Of a stretch of DNA of 64,000 bases, positions 33,166 through 42,149 are shown one piece after another. This DNA comes from JAWLHU01 sp049324875 (GTDB lineage: Bacteria; Bacillota; Sulfobacillia; Symbiobacteriales; Symbiobacteriaceae). Position 1 is the stretch's first letter, and each line of letters starts with the position of its first letter. The position numbers were made by a program, and so were the translations under genes. The stretch is from NCBI GenBank assembly GCA_049324875.1, contig JBMONC010000045.1:24823-88822 (forward strand), written 5' to 3'. The notes beneath the pieces are model-generated. The model saw nothing but the letters and a program-made list of their open reading frames with translations. It made no database searches and was not told where the DNA came from.

Positions 33166-35358
33166 GTGACCACGCTGCAGACACTCGTGGAGAAGGTCCG
33201 ATCCTACTACCCCGAGGCCAACATCGAGCTGATCGAGGCGGCGTACGCCTTCGCGGATGCTGCCCACGCCGGGCAGACGCGCAAGTCGGGGGAGCCCTAT
33301 ATCACCCATCCGCTGGCCGTGGCGGAGATTGTGGCCGAGTCCCTCCAGCTGGACGCGGCCTCGGTCGCCGCGGCCCTGCTGCACGACGTCCTGGAGGACT
33401 GCGGGGTCACCTACGAGCAGCTGGAGGCCAAGTTCGGCAAGGAGGTCGCCTCCCTGGTGGACGGCGTCTCCAAGCTGGACCGGCTCAACTTCACCTCCCG
33501 GGACGAGGCGCAGGTGGAGAACCTCCGCAAGATGTTCCTGGCCATGGCCAAGGACCTGCGGGTGATCCTGATCAAGCTCTCCGACCGGCTCCACAACATG
33601 CGGACGCTGAAGCATCAGGGCACCGAGGCGCAGACCCGGATCGCCCAGGAGACCATGGATATCTACGCCCCGCTGGCCCACCGGCTCGGTGTCAGCGAGA
33701 TCAAGTGGGAGCTGGAGGACCTCGCCTTCCGGGTGCTGGAGCCCGACCGCTACCAGGAGATGACCCAGCTGGTGGCCCGGAAGCGGCAGGAGCGGCAGGC
33801 GATCACCCAGGACCTGATGAACCAGCTGCGCACCGCCCTGGAGGAGCAGGGGATCAACGCCGACATCTCAGGCCGGACCAAGCATTTCTATTCCATCTAC
33901 AAGAAGATGTACCGGCAGGGCAAGGACATCTCGCAGATCTACGACCTGATCGCCATCCGGATCATCGTCGATGAGGTGAAGGACTGCTATGCGGCCCTGG
34001 GTGTGATCCACACCCACTGGAAGCCCCTGCCGCTGCGCTTCAAGGACTATATCGCGACCCCGAAGCCGAACATGTACCAGTCGCTCCACACCACCGTCAT
34101 CGGTCCCCACGGGGAGCCCTTTGAGATCCAGATCCGGACCTGGGAGATGCACCGGACCTCGGAGTTCGGCATCGCTGCCCACTGGGCCTACAAGGAGGGC
34201 CGGACCGACAAGGAGTTCGACAAGAAGCTCCAGTGGCTCCGCTCCCTGCTGGAGTGGCAGCAGGAGATCCGGGATGCCCGGGAGTTCGTCGAGTCGGTCA
34301 AGGTCGACATCTTCTCCGACCAGGTCTTCGTCTTCTCCCCCCGGGGCCACGTCTTCAGCCTGCCCGCCGGCGGCACCCCGCTGGACTTCGCCTTCGCCGT
34401 CCACTCCGACATCGGCTATCGCTGTGTCGGGGCGAAGGTGAACGGCAAGATCGCCCCGCTGGACACGGCCTTGAAGAACGGCGACGTGGTGGAGATCCTG
34501 ACCTCCAAGCAGTCGCCGGGCCCCTCCATCGACTGGCTGAAGATCGTCCAGACCGCCTCGGCCAAGAACAAGATCCGGCAGTTCTTCAAGAAGGAGCGCC
34601 GGGAGGAGAACCTGGCCCGGGGCAAGGAGATCCTGAAGGGCGAGATCCAGAAGACCGGGATCGAGGCCCACGAGCTGATGCGGGACGAGTGGCTGGCCGA
34701 TGTCTGCAAGCGCTCCGCCGTCAAGGACGAGGAAGACCTCTACGTCGCCATCGGCATCGGTTCGCTGGCCGCCTCCACCGTGGTCGCCCGCCTGCGGGAG
34801 TTCTACGACAAGGAGCGGAAGGCGCAGGAGCCCACCGTCCACATCGAGCAGCGGGACTGGTCCGGTTACGGCAAGGCCTCCAACGGCATCCGGGTCAAGG
34901 GCGTCTCCAACCTGGTGGTCCGCTTTTCCCGGTGCTGCAGCCCGGTGCCGGGCGATCCGGTGATCGGCTACGTCACCCGGGGGCGGGGTGTCACCGTCCA
35001 CCGGCTGGACTGCCCCAACATGGAGGACCTGGCCAAGGACCCGGACCGGCTGATCGAGGTGGCCTGGGAGGAGAGCTACAGCGCCGCCCATCCCGTGGAG
35101 GTGCAGGTGACGGCTCTGGACCGCTCCGGCCTGCTGGCGGACGTGGTCTCCATCGTGGCCGAGGCCCGGATCAACATGCTCTCCACCACCAGCAAGGCGA
35201 ACAAGTCGAAGATCGCCACCATCGGCCTGGTGCTGGAGATCAAGGATGCACAGCAGCTCCAGTACGTGCTGCAGAAGATCCGGAAGGTGCGGGACGTGAT
35301 GACCGTCGAGCGGGTGGTCTACGACCGGGCCAAGCCGGCCAAGGCGGCCAAAGCGTAA
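33166..35358 (+). CDS. relA: Bifunctional (p)ppGpp synthetase/hydrolase RelA/SpoT (Rel)
   Basis: 730 residues from GTG 33166 with GGGGGG 7-8 bases upstream. The hydrolase half has THPLAVAEI, ALLHDVLEDCG (HDxxED) and KLSDRLHNMRTL, all intact. The synthetase half has YSIYKKMYRQ, YDLIAIRII and the RFKDYIATPKPNMYQSLHT stretch, whose R-x-K-D loop marks bifunctional enzymes. TGS (about 390-450) and a C-terminal ACT domain follow. The single Rel of Firmicutes, controlling the stringent response. Confidence 0.97.
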   Translation: MTTLQTLVEKVRSYYPEANIELIEAAYAFADAAHAGQTRKSGEPYITHPLAVAEIVAESLQLDAASVAAALLHDVLEDCGVTYEQLEAKFGKEVASLVDGVSKLDRLNFTSRDEAQVENLRKMFLAMAKDLRVILIKLSDRLHNMRTLKHQGTEAQTRIAQETMDIYAPLAHRLGVSEIKWELEDLAFRVLEPDRYQEMTQLVARKRQERQAITQDLMNQLRTALEEQGINADISGRTKHFYSIYKKMYRQGKDISQIYDLIAIRIIVDEVKDCYAALGVIHTHWKPLPLRFKDYIATPKPNMYQSLHTTVIGPHGEPFEIQIRTWEMHRTSEFGIAAHWAYKEGRTDKEFDKKLQWLRSLLEWQQEIRDAREFVESVKVDIFSDQVFVFSPRGHVFSLPAGGTPLDFAFAVHSDIGYRCVGAKVNGKIAPLDTALKNGDVVEILTSKQSPGPSIDWLKIVQTASAKNKIRQFFKKERREENLARGKEILKGEIQKTGIEAHELMRDEWLADVCKRSAVKDEEDLYVAIGIGSLAASTVVARLREFYDKERKAQEPTVHIEQRDWSGYGKASNGIRVKGVSNLVVRFSRCCSPVPGDPVIGYVTRGRGVTVHRLDCPNMEDLAKDPDRLIEVAWEESYSAAHPVEVQVTALDRSGLLADVVSIVAEARINMLSTTSKANKSKIATIGLVLEIKDAQQLQYVLQKIRKVRDVMTVERVVYDRAKPAKAAKA

Positions 35359-35367
35359 AGCCGGAGC

Positions 35368-35396
35368 AGCCGGCGGCAACCCTGCCGCCGGCTTTT
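35368..35396 (+). terminator. Terminator of the apt-relA unit
   Basis: AGCCGGCGGCA, loop ACCC, TGCCGCCGGCT, then TTTT: a perfect 11-bp stem. Confidence 0.88.
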
Positions 35397-35469
35397 GCGC
35401 GCCCCGATCGGTATGCAAAGAGGTATATCGCGGCCGCCGTGCCGAATTGCATAGGGTGGGGGTGGCCGT

Positions 35470-35796
35470 ATGGAGGATCTGGTGCAGCGTTTGGTCCAGG
35501 TGGCCCTGTTGGTCTCGGTCGGGGCGAGCCTCGCCGGGTATGGTCTGGCGGGCCGTCTCTGGGGCGCCCCGGCCGCCCTGGCCGGCTTCACCCTCTGGTT
35601 GTGGGTGCAGCACGGTCCAGGGGCCCTCGGGATCTGGCTCTTCATGCTCCTGCCGGTTCTGCTGAGCCTGCTCGGACTGTACATCTTAGACCGGCGAGTC
35701 CGGGAGCGACCCGCCTTCCGCTGGGTCCGCCCGGCCGCTTTGCTGGCGGGTGCCGCCCTCTTCGTGGCGGGCATCGCCCCCGGTCTGCAGAAATAG
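35470..35796 (+). CDS. Small membrane protein of unknown function
   Basis: 108 residues with four hydrophobic stretches (VQVALLVSVGASLAGYG, WGAPAALAGFTLWLWV, LGIWLFMLLPVLLSLLGLYI, AALLAGAALFVAGIAPG). A G-rich ribosome site precedes the ATG. The short basic segment DRRVRERPAFRWVR after helix 3 would be cytoplasmic. No family is recognised. It ends 13 bp before pepF and is probably co-transcribed with it. Confidence 0.7.
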   Translation: MEDLVQRLVQVALLVSVGASLAGYGLAGRLWGAPAALAGFTLWLWVQHGPGALGIWLFMLLPVLLSLLGLYILDRRVRERPAFRWVRPAALLAGAALFVAGIAPGLQK

Positions 35797-35809
35797 GGGG
35801 GAACCGAAG

Positions 35810-37606
35810 GTGACGATGCGCCTGATGCGTGCTGAGGTACCTGTGGAACAGACCTGGAACCTGGAGGACCTCTTCCCGACTCACGACGCCTGGGCAGCCG
35901 AGGGGAAGGCGCTGGAGGGGGAGATGGCCCGCATCACCCCGTTCAAGGGGCGGCTCCACGAAGGGGCAGCCACCCTGCTGGAGTGCCTCACCACCACCGA
36001 GTCGATCTATGCACGGGGGTACCGCTGGTTTGCCTATGCCTTTCTGCGGGGGGCGGAGGATGGCGCCAACCCGGAGAACCAGGCGGCCGTCGCCCAGGCC
36101 TATGCCTTCTTCGCCCAGTACGAGGCGGCGACCGCCTTCATCCGCTCCGAACTGCTGGCCCTTCCCGACGGGACCCTGGAGGGCTGGATGGGCGCCCACC
36201 CGGATCTTGCGGTCTACCGTCCCTACCTGCAGCGGATGCTGATCCTCAAACCGCATATCCTCCACCCGGAGACGGAGGAGGCGCTGGCCGCCCTGGGTGA
36301 GGTGACCGAGGCGCCCATGATGATCTACGAGCGGGCCAAATCCGCAGACGTCAGCTTCGAGCCCATCCGGGTCGACGGGAAGGAACTGCCCGTCTCCCTC
36401 GCCCTCTACGAGGATGAGCTGGAGCTTTCGGAGAGCACCGAGGTCCGCCGGGCCGCCTACGCCTCCTTCGTCAAGGGGCTGAAGGCCTACCAGAACACCC
36501 TGGCCGCCACCTTCGCCACCGAGGTGAAGAAGAACGTGGTGCTGGCCCGGCTCCGCCGGTACCCCTCGGCCACCGAGATGCTGCTGGCGCCCCACCAGAT
36601 CGACCGGAGCGTCTACACCAACCTGCTGGATGTGATCCAGGCGGAGCTGGCGCCGCACATGCGCCGGTACGCACGGCTGCGCAAGCGGGTGCTGGGGCTC
36701 GACAAGCTGCTTTACTGCGACATCGAGGCGCCCCTGGACCCCTCCTTCAAGCCGGAGATCAGCTACGAGCGTGCGGCGAAACTGGTGCTGGAGTCGCTTC
36801 AGGTGATGGGGCCGGAGTACCGGGAGATCATGGAGAGCGCCATCCACCACCGCTGGGTCGACTGGTGTGACAACGTGGGCAAGCAGTCCGGCGCCTTCTG
36901 CGCCTCCCCCTATGGGGCCCACTCCTACATCCTCATGACCTGGACGGGGCATATGCGGGGCGCCTTCACCCTCGCCCACGAGCTGGGCCACGCCGGCCAC
37001 TTCGAGCTGGCCAACCGGTACCAGCGCTTCTTCAACGTGGAGCCGGGCTCCTTCTTCGTGGAGGCTCCCTCCACCATGAACGAACTGCTCCTGGCGGAGC
37101 ACATCCTCGCCCAGTCCAGCGAGGTCCGGATGCGCCGCTGGGTGATCATGCAGCTGCTGATGACCTACCACCACAACTTCGTCCGCCACCTGCTGGAGGC
37201 GGAGCTGCAGCGGCGGATCTACGCCCTGGCCGAGCAGGGGACGCCGGTCACGGCGGTCACCCTGAGCGAGACCAAGGGAGCGATCCTGGAGCAGTTCTGG
37301 GGCGGCGAGGTGGAGATCGACGAGGGCGCCCGCCTCACCTGGATCCGTCAGCCCCACTACTACATGGGGCTCTACCCCTACACCTACTCGGCGGGGCTGA
37401 CCGCCTCCACCGCCGCCGCCCAGCTCTTCAAGGAGGAGGGGCAGCCGGCGGTGGAGCGGTGGCTCCAGGCGCTCAAGGCCGGCGGCACCCTGAAGCCGAT
37501 GGAGCTGATGGCCCTGGTCGGGGTGGATATGTCCCGGCCGGAGCCGATCCGCAAGGCGGTGGCCTATGTGGGCTCCCTGATCGACGAGCTGGAGCGCACT
37601 TTCTAG
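35810..37606 (+). CDS. pepF: M3-family oligoendopeptidase (PepF type)
   Basis: 598 residues from GTG 35810, set by GGGGGG 8 bases upstream. A cytoplasmic zinc peptidase of short peptides. The zinc site is FTLAHELGHAGHF (about residue 390) with a downstream glutamate in VEAPSTMNELLLAEHIL. The N-terminal EQTWNLEDLFPTHDAW and the late PHYYMGLYPYTYSAGLTAS are typical of M3 oligopeptidase F. This gene interrupts the relA-dtd neighbourhood usual in Firmicutes. Confidence 0.94.
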   Translation: MTMRLMRAEVPVEQTWNLEDLFPTHDAWAAEGKALEGEMARITPFKGRLHEGAATLLECLTTTESIYARGYRWFAYAFLRGAEDGANPENQAAVAQAYAFFAQYEAATAFIRSELLALPDGTLEGWMGAHPDLAVYRPYLQRMLILKPHILHPETEEALAALGEVTEAPMMIYERAKSADVSFEPIRVDGKELPVSLALYEDELELSESTEVRRAAYASFVKGLKAYQNTLAATFATEVKKNVVLARLRRYPSATEMLLAPHQIDRSVYTNLLDVIQAELAPHMRRYARLRKRVLGLDKLLYCDIEAPLDPSFKPEISYERAAKLVLESLQVMGPEYREIMESAIHHRWVDWCDNVGKQSGAFCASPYGAHSYILMTWTGHMRGAFTLAHELGHAGHFELANRYQRFFNVEPGSFFVEAPSTMNELLLAEHILAQSSEVRMRRWVIMQLLMTYHHNFVRHLLEAELQRRIYALAEQGTPVTAVTLSETKGAILEQFWGGEVEIDEGARLTWIRQPHYYMGLYPYTYSAGLTASTAAAQLFKEEGQPAVERWLQALKAGGTLKPMELMALVGVDMSRPEPIRKAVAYVGSLIDELERTF

Positions 37607-37614
37607 CAGACAGC

Positions 37615-37648
37615 AGAGCGGCGGCCCGCCTGGCGGGACCGCCGCTCT
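37615..37648. terminator. Bidirectional terminator between pepF and the convergent membrane gene
   Basis: AGAGCGGCGG CCCGCC / GGCGGG A CCGCCGCTCT: a 16-bp stem with one bulged A and a minimal loop, between convergent stop codons. Confidence 0.8.
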
Positions 37649-37650
37649 TC

Positions 37651-38415
37651 TCATGCCAGCTCTGCCGGTTTGAGGACCGCCACCACCCCGAGGGTGACAA
37701 AGGTGCCGAAGAAGGCCCAGAGCGGGCTGGCCAGCCAGAGGGTCCGCAGGCCCAGACTGGAGAGCAGGAAGGAGAGCACCACCGAGATCAGCACCGAAAC
37801 CAGCGCCACCACGAACAGAGGGCCCAACTCGGCCAGCAGCCGTGCGGGGGCCCGGGAGATCGCCTCTCCCACGCTCAGATCCTCTGCCACGATCAGGAAG
37901 GGCACCAGGTAGAAGAGGATGACGGCGACCAACCCGACAAGCAGCAGCAGGACGGCCGCCTGACCCAGCCCCATGCCGATCACCACCGCCAGGGTGATGG
38001 CGGCCACCGTGAGCAGGGTCCAGGCCAGCAGGCGGCTGCCGAAGCGGTTGACCCCCTCCGCGAACCGGTCCCAGGTGGGGGAGAGGCCATCCAGGGCGCC
38101 CACCAGCAGGTGGAGGAAGCCGGCGGTGATGAAGGAGCCGGCCAGCGCCATCAACAGTCCCACCAGCAGGGCCGGCAGCGGCAGGTGGCCCCCGGGCACC
38201 AGGTTGACGCCGGTGCCCAGCAGTTCCGACCCCGAGGGGAGCGTTTGCGGCAGGAGGAACTTGACGGTGACGGTCCGGCCCTCACCTGGTGCCGGGACGG
38301 ATTTGAAGAGCATCATCAGCGCAGTGACCAGGGCCTCCCAGGCGATGGGGACCAGCACCAGGGCCGGGAACCGGGTGAGCGCCGCCCAGGCGCGGCTAAG
38401 TGGGGAATCGAGCAT
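37651..38415 (-). CDS. Polytopic membrane protein downstream of sigma-HEAT gene
   Basis: 254 residues from ATG 38415, with AGGAGGAGG about 10 bases upstream. Six or so hydrophobic segments, including FPALVLVPIAWEALVTALMML, LPALLVGLLMALAGSFITAGF, AAVLLLLVGLVAVILFYLVPF and FVVALVSVLISVVLSFLLSSL. The layout, with DLSVGEAISRAPARLL before helix 5, resembles the glycerophosphoryl-diester-phosphodiesterase-membrane/DUF4013 superfamily, without confirmed function. It lies 49 bp after the sigma-HEAT gene in the same direction and may be its membrane partner. Confidence 0.75.
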   Translation of the reverse strand: MLDSPLSRAWAALTRFPALVLVPIAWEALVTALMMLFKSVPAPGEGRTVTVKFLLPQTLPSGSELLGTGVNLVPGGHLPLPALLVGLLMALAGSFITAGFLHLLVGALDGLSPTWDRFAEGVNRFGSRLLAWTLLTVAAITLAVVIGMGLGQAAVLLLLVGLVAVILFYLVPFLIVAEDLSVGEAISRAPARLLAELGPLFVVALVSVLISVVLSFLLSSLGLRTLWLASPLWAFFGTFVTLGVVAVLKPAELA

Positions 38416-38464
38416 GGTTGACTGCACCTCCTCCTGCTAAGACGCTTCAAGAGGAGGCAAAGGT

Positions 38465-40417
38465 TCAGGTGGCCAGCTTGAGCCGCCGGGCAGCTGCTCG
38501 GGCGCCGATCCGGGCCCGGGGCGGGAGCCGTTCGGCCACCGCCTCCAGCCAGCCGGCCGCCTCCGCCCCGCCCACCCGCTCCAGCGCCCGGATGATCGAG
38601 AGCAGGGCGCCCTCTTCGGGCCGGCCCGTCGCCAGCCAGCCCTCCATCGCCTGCCGCAGCAGGCCGGCCCCCTGCGGGTACTGGGTCAGCCCCTGGGCCG
38701 CCGCCTCCCAGAGCCTGGGGTCCGCCGGCCCGCCGGGGCCGAGGTACTCCTGCAGCACGGGCAGGATCGCCTCGTCCCGGCTCCTGGCCAGTGCCCGGAG
38801 CAGGCTGTCGGGGCAGCGGGGCTCCGTGCGGAGCGCCTCCAGAATCAGCGGGTTGGCGCTGGTCCGGCCGGGGGCGGCCATCTCCTCCAGCGCCCGGTTG
38901 AGCGGCGCGTTGTGGACCGGCGCCGGGTTGCGCAGGCGAACCTCGGCCAGCCGGAGCATCTCCGCCTCCCCGGCCAGGTTGGCAAAGAGCATCGGCAGGG
39001 AGGCCCACCAGGGACCCGGCCGGCGCTCCAGCAGCTGGGGCAGAGCGGCGAAGGCGCCATCCACCGCCCGGGCCCGCAGGGCGGTGGACTCGCCCAGATC
39101 GATCAGGCTGAGGGAGCGGAAGGCCTCCGCCACCACGGCCTGATCCGGGTCGGTCAGCGCCCGGAGCAGCGCCTCCACCGCCTGCGCCCTCTGCTTCGGG
39201 GCGAGGCGGGCCGGGGTCTGCCGCCGCCGCCCGGCAATGGCGCCCAGCGCTTCGGCGGCGGCCAGCCGGACGAACCCCTGCGGATCCTTCGCCAGGAGGT
39301 GGGTCAGCGGGCCCAGCGCCCTCACCGACTCCACCCGGCCCAGGCCGTCGGCGGCGTGGGCTCGGACCTGGGGGCTTTCATCCCCCAGCATCGCCAGCAG
39401 CAGCTCATCGATGCCGGCCGCCAGCAGCTCATCCACCCCGACCGGGATGTCCGCCGTTTCGCCATCGCCGGCGACCGGCTCCTCCAGCTGGCGGGCCGCC
39501 TCGCTGGCCGCCTTGTGCACCGCCATCTCTGCCGTCTGGCGGGCGAGGTGCTTCAGGAGCGGGAGCGCCTGATTCGCCCCCAGCCGGGCCAGGGCCCGGC
39601 AGTACTCGGCCTGGACCGCCGGCTCCTCCTCGGCCTCCAGGGCCCGCAGGAGGGCGGGAATCGCCCGGCGATCGCCGGTCTCCGCCATCAACTGGGCGGC
39701 CCGCTGCCGGGTGGCCTCGCTGTGGCTCTGCAGGTCCAGGGCCAGCCGCGCCTGGTTGGAGCGGGCGGCCAGCAGCGCCAGCTCGCGGGCGGCGGTCACC
39801 CGCTCCCGCTGCCCCTCGGCCAGGGCGGCCTGCACCCGCTGGGTCAACCCCTTCAGGTAGCGCTCTGCCTCGCTCTGCTTCGCGGTCATCATCTCGTCCA
39901 TCAGATGGCTCAGCTCCCTCCGTAATCCTTCGCGGCCACGGGAGAGGCGGGCGTCAAAGGCGGAGCGGGAGATCTCCAGGCGTTGGGCCGCCTCGGCGGG
40001 GGTCAGCCCCATCAGATAGTGGAGGACCAGGGCGGTCCGGGGGCCCTCCGGCAGCCGCTCGAGGCAGCGCAGGATCTCCGCCCGCAAGAGCCCCCGCTCC
40101 ACCGGCTCTTCGCCTCCCTGTCCGTCCCACTCCGCCAACGGCACCAGCGCCTGGCGCCGGCGGAGGTGGTCCCGGGCCAGGTTGGCTGCGATCTGCCGAA
40201 GCCAGCTCCCAAACCGCTCGGGGCGGTGGAGTGACCCCAGGGAGAGCCATCCCTTCAGAAAGGTTTCCTGGGCGATATCCTGGGCCGTGGGCAGGTCGCC
40301 CACGTAGGAGTAAGCCAGGCCCAGGATCACCCGGCCGTACCGCTCTGCCAGCCTGCCGTAGGCATCGGCGCTGCCGCCGATCGCTTCCAGCACCCATCGC
40401 ATCTCATCCTGCTGCAT
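38465..40417 (-). CDS. ECF sigma factor fused to a HEAT-repeat domain
   Basis: 650 residues. Residues about 10-85 are sigma region 2 (LAERYGRVILGLAYSYVGDL, AQDIAQETFLKGWLSL, FGSWLRQIAANLARDHLRRR). Residues about 115-170 are region 4 (CLERLPEGPRTALVLHYLMG, TPAEAAQRLEISRSAFDARL). The rest, about 180-650, is a run of alpha-helical repeats with HEAT/PBS-lyase spacing (TGDRRAIPALLRALEAEEEP, NQALPLLKHLARQ, VRALGPLTHLLAKDPQ). ECF factors are normally about 190 residues held by an anti-sigma; here the large repeat array could act in cis as sensor or scaffold. AAGGG lies 9 bases before the ATG. Confidence 0.88.
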   Translation of the reverse strand: MQQDEMRWVLEAIGGSADAYGRLAERYGRVILGLAYSYVGDLPTAQDIAQETFLKGWLSLGSLHRPERFGSWLRQIAANLARDHLRRRQALVPLAEWDGQGGEEPVERGLLRAEILRCLERLPEGPRTALVLHYLMGLTPAEAAQRLEISRSAFDARLSRGREGLRRELSHLMDEMMTAKQSEAERYLKGLTQRVQAALAEGQRERVTAARELALLAARSNQARLALDLQSHSEATRQRAAQLMAETGDRRAIPALLRALEAEEEPAVQAEYCRALARLGANQALPLLKHLARQTAEMAVHKAASEAARQLEEPVAGDGETADIPVGVDELLAAGIDELLLAMLGDESPQVRAHAADGLGRVESVRALGPLTHLLAKDPQGFVRLAAAEALGAIAGRRRQTPARLAPKQRAQAVEALLRALTDPDQAVVAEAFRSLSLIDLGESTALRARAVDGAFAALPQLLERRPGPWWASLPMLFANLAGEAEMLRLAEVRLRNPAPVHNAPLNRALEEMAAPGRTSANPLILEALRTEPRCPDSLLRALARSRDEAILPVLQEYLGPGGPADPRLWEAAAQGLTQYPQGAGLLRQAMEGWLATGRPEEGALLSIIRALERVGGAEAAGWLEAVAERLPPRARIGARAAARRLKLAT

Positions 40418-40523
40418 CTCATGACACCCTTCTCCAGTGACCTGCCAGGATGACGAACCAGGAGCCCCGGTTCTTACATGGATCCCTTCCGCTCATCGAT
40501 TCGGGAGGGAGGGGGAGCATCCC

Positions 40524-40565
40524 TTCGGAAAAGGGAAGAGACCCCGCCCGGCTGGGCGAGGTCTC
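40524..40565 (-). terminator. Terminator of the doxX-like gene (minus strand)
   Basis: GAGACCCCGCCC, loop GGCT, GGGCGAGGTCTC (one mismatch), 40538-40565. On the minus strand it is followed by TTCCCTTTTCC. Confidence 0.65.
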
Positions 40566-40577
40566 CTGGGATCTGGC

Positions 40578-41108
40578 TCAGGCCTTGCTGGTGGCCGTGC
40601 TCTCCGCACCGCCGAACAGCTTGGCGAGGAAGTTCCGGTACAGGGGCCGGAAGTAGTAGTCCAGGCCGATGTAGCCGGCGTAGGCGCCACCGAGGGCGAC
40701 CAGGATGAACTCGAAGATCAGGTAGTTGGGGTTGCTGCTGACGGTGCCGCTGAGCAGGAAGGCGAAGTTCATCACCATGCCCATCACGGCGGCGAAGATG
40801 GTGGCGAAGCCGAGGATCAGCGCCACACCCACCAGGAACTCACCCCAGGGGACCAGGAAGTTGAACAGCTCCACGTTCGGGAGGGCGAAGCTCTGCAGGA
40901 AGTCCGCCCACCAGCCCTGGACGACCGGCTTGGCGCCGTTGGCGCCCGGAGCCGCCTTGGCGATGGCGCCCTTGAGGAACCCGGTGGCATCGAACGGCTT
41001 GGCACCGGTGATCTTGCCCCAGCCGGCGGTCGCCCACTGGTAACCGATATAGAGTCGGATCGCAAGCCAGATCCAGCTGCCCTTTGCACCCTTGAAGAAG
41101 TCCATCAT
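40578..41108 (-). CDS. DoxX-family membrane protein
   Basis: 176 residues, with AGGAGG 8 bases before the first of two ATG codons. Four hydrophobic segments: WIWLAIRLYIGYQWATAGWG, LVPWGEFLVGVALILGFATI, FAAVMGMVMNFAFLLSG and FEFILVALGGAYAGYIGLDYY. RLYIGYQWATAGWGKI and the glycine-rich WGEFLVGVALILG are DoxX/DoxD signatures, linked to thiosulfate:quinone oxidoreductase or oxidative-stress membrane complexes. No oxidoreductase partner is adjacent, so the substrate is open. Confidence 0.86.
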   Translation of the reverse strand: MMDFFKGAKGSWIWLAIRLYIGYQWATAGWGKITGAKPFDATGFLKGAIAKAAPGANGAKPVVQGWWADFLQSFALPNVELFNFLVPWGEFLVGVALILGFATIFAAVMGMVMNFAFLLSGTVSSNPNYLIFEFILVALGGAYAGYIGLDYYFRPLYRNFLAKLFGGAESTATSKA

Positions 41109-41337
41109 ACGATCAACCTCCTATGATTGTCGCTTAACTTTGCGTTTGGGGAGGGTTGCGGTCTGGATCCGTTTCTCCCTATTCGCTGTTTCCAATTTGA
41201 TAGTACATCGAGAGACATTCTCGCTCCATCGGGCCCCGGATCGATTGAGGGTGTAGTACGTGTGAACCAAGTCACAAGCCCAGGCTACCCGAAAGAGTCG
41301 GTCAGACTAGTGCGACCACCTTAGACTCCCGAACCCC
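41109..41337. other. Intergenic region without recognised gene
   Basis: About 230 bp, less GC-rich than its surroundings, between the doxX-like start and the Nudix remnant. I see no convincing promoter, RNA or conserved reading frame. It probably holds the doxX-like promoter and leader, and perhaps degraded sequence upstream of the Nudix remnant. Confidence 0.5.
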
Positions 41338-41610
41338 TTGGTGTCAGCAGGAGCATGGCGCAGGGCGGCGTATCCCTCTGAGAGACCGATTCGCAGGGGA
41401 GAGGGCAGCGCCGACGAGGGCGGCGAGCCGGCCGCCGATCAGGACGAGGTCTCCGATGCCCGGTTCTGGCCGGTGGAGGAGGCGCTCGCCTCCCCGGAGG
41501 TGGTCAGCTTCACCCAGGAGTGCATCCGCAAGGCCCTGCGGGGCGGAGGGCTGGGGCCGAACCCCAGCTCCTTCTACACCGCCCATCGCTGGCGTCTATT
41601 CAGCGTCTAG
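41338..41610 (+). pseudogene. C-terminal remnant of a Nudix hydrolase gene
   Basis: The reading frame encodes a Nudix-type C-terminus (GEPAADQDEVSDARFWPVEE followed by VVSFTQECIRKAL) but no Nudix box. The preceding residues (RRAAYPSERPIRRGEGSA) have no family resemblance. The N-terminal two thirds appear deleted. It lies just upstream of dtd, at a point where this genome breaks the usual relA-dtd adjacency, consistent with rearrangement. Confidence 0.45.
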
Positions 41611-41622
41611 GAGGAGCAACCG

Positions 41623-42072
41623 ATGCGCGCAGTAGTCCAACGGGTCTCCCGCGGCCGGGTGACGGTGGGCGGTGAGGTGGTGGGGGAGATCGGCCACGGG
41701 TACGTGGTGCTCCTGGGCGTCGCCAAGGAGGATGACGCCGCCGCCGCCGACTACATGGCCGAGAAGATCGCAGGTCTCCGGGTCTTCGAGGACGCGGAGG
41801 GAAAGATGAACCGCTCGATCCAGGAGGTGGGCGGGGCGGTGCTGGCGGTCAGCCAGTTCACGCTGTACGGCGATGTCCGCCGGGGGCGGCGTCCCGGCTT
41901 TGACCGGGCCGGGCGGCCCGAGCAGGCGGAGCCGCTCTACCAGCGCTTCGTCGAGCGGCTCCGGGCGATGGGCATCCGGGTGGAGACCGGCCGGTTCCAG
42001 ACCCACATGGCGGTGGAGTTGGTCAACGACGGTCCGGTGACGATCCTGGTCGATTCGGAGAGGGGGTTCTAG
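41623..42072 (+). CDS. dtd: D-aminoacyl-tRNA deacylase
   Basis: 149 residues, full length. It hydrolyses D-amino acids mischarged on tRNA. Diagnostic motifs are present: MRAVVQRVSRGRV at the start, the catalytic SQFTLYGD and the cross-subunit NDGPVTILVD with its Gly-Pro. GGAGG lies 9 bases before the ATG. A conserved neighbour of relA and hisS in Firmicutes, here about 6 kb away from relA. Confidence 0.96.
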   Translation: MRAVVQRVSRGRVTVGGEVVGEIGHGYVVLLGVAKEDDAAAADYMAEKIAGLRVFEDAEGKMNRSIQEVGGAVLAVSQFTLYGDVRRGRRPGFDRAGRPEQAEPLYQRFVERLRAMGIRVETGRFQTHMAVELVNDGPVTILVDSERGF

Positions 42073-42149
42073 ACCCACGCTGCCCCGGCTCTCGCGGGCC
42101 CATGTGAGCAAAATCGAGCAAATTCAGCCAAAATCAGGAGGACTTGCGC

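Noticed and set aside
41127..41324. A 65-codon plus-strand frame before the Nudix remnant
   Set aside because: No ribosome site at its start, no family resemblance, and it covers the likely promoter region of the divergent doxX-like gene.
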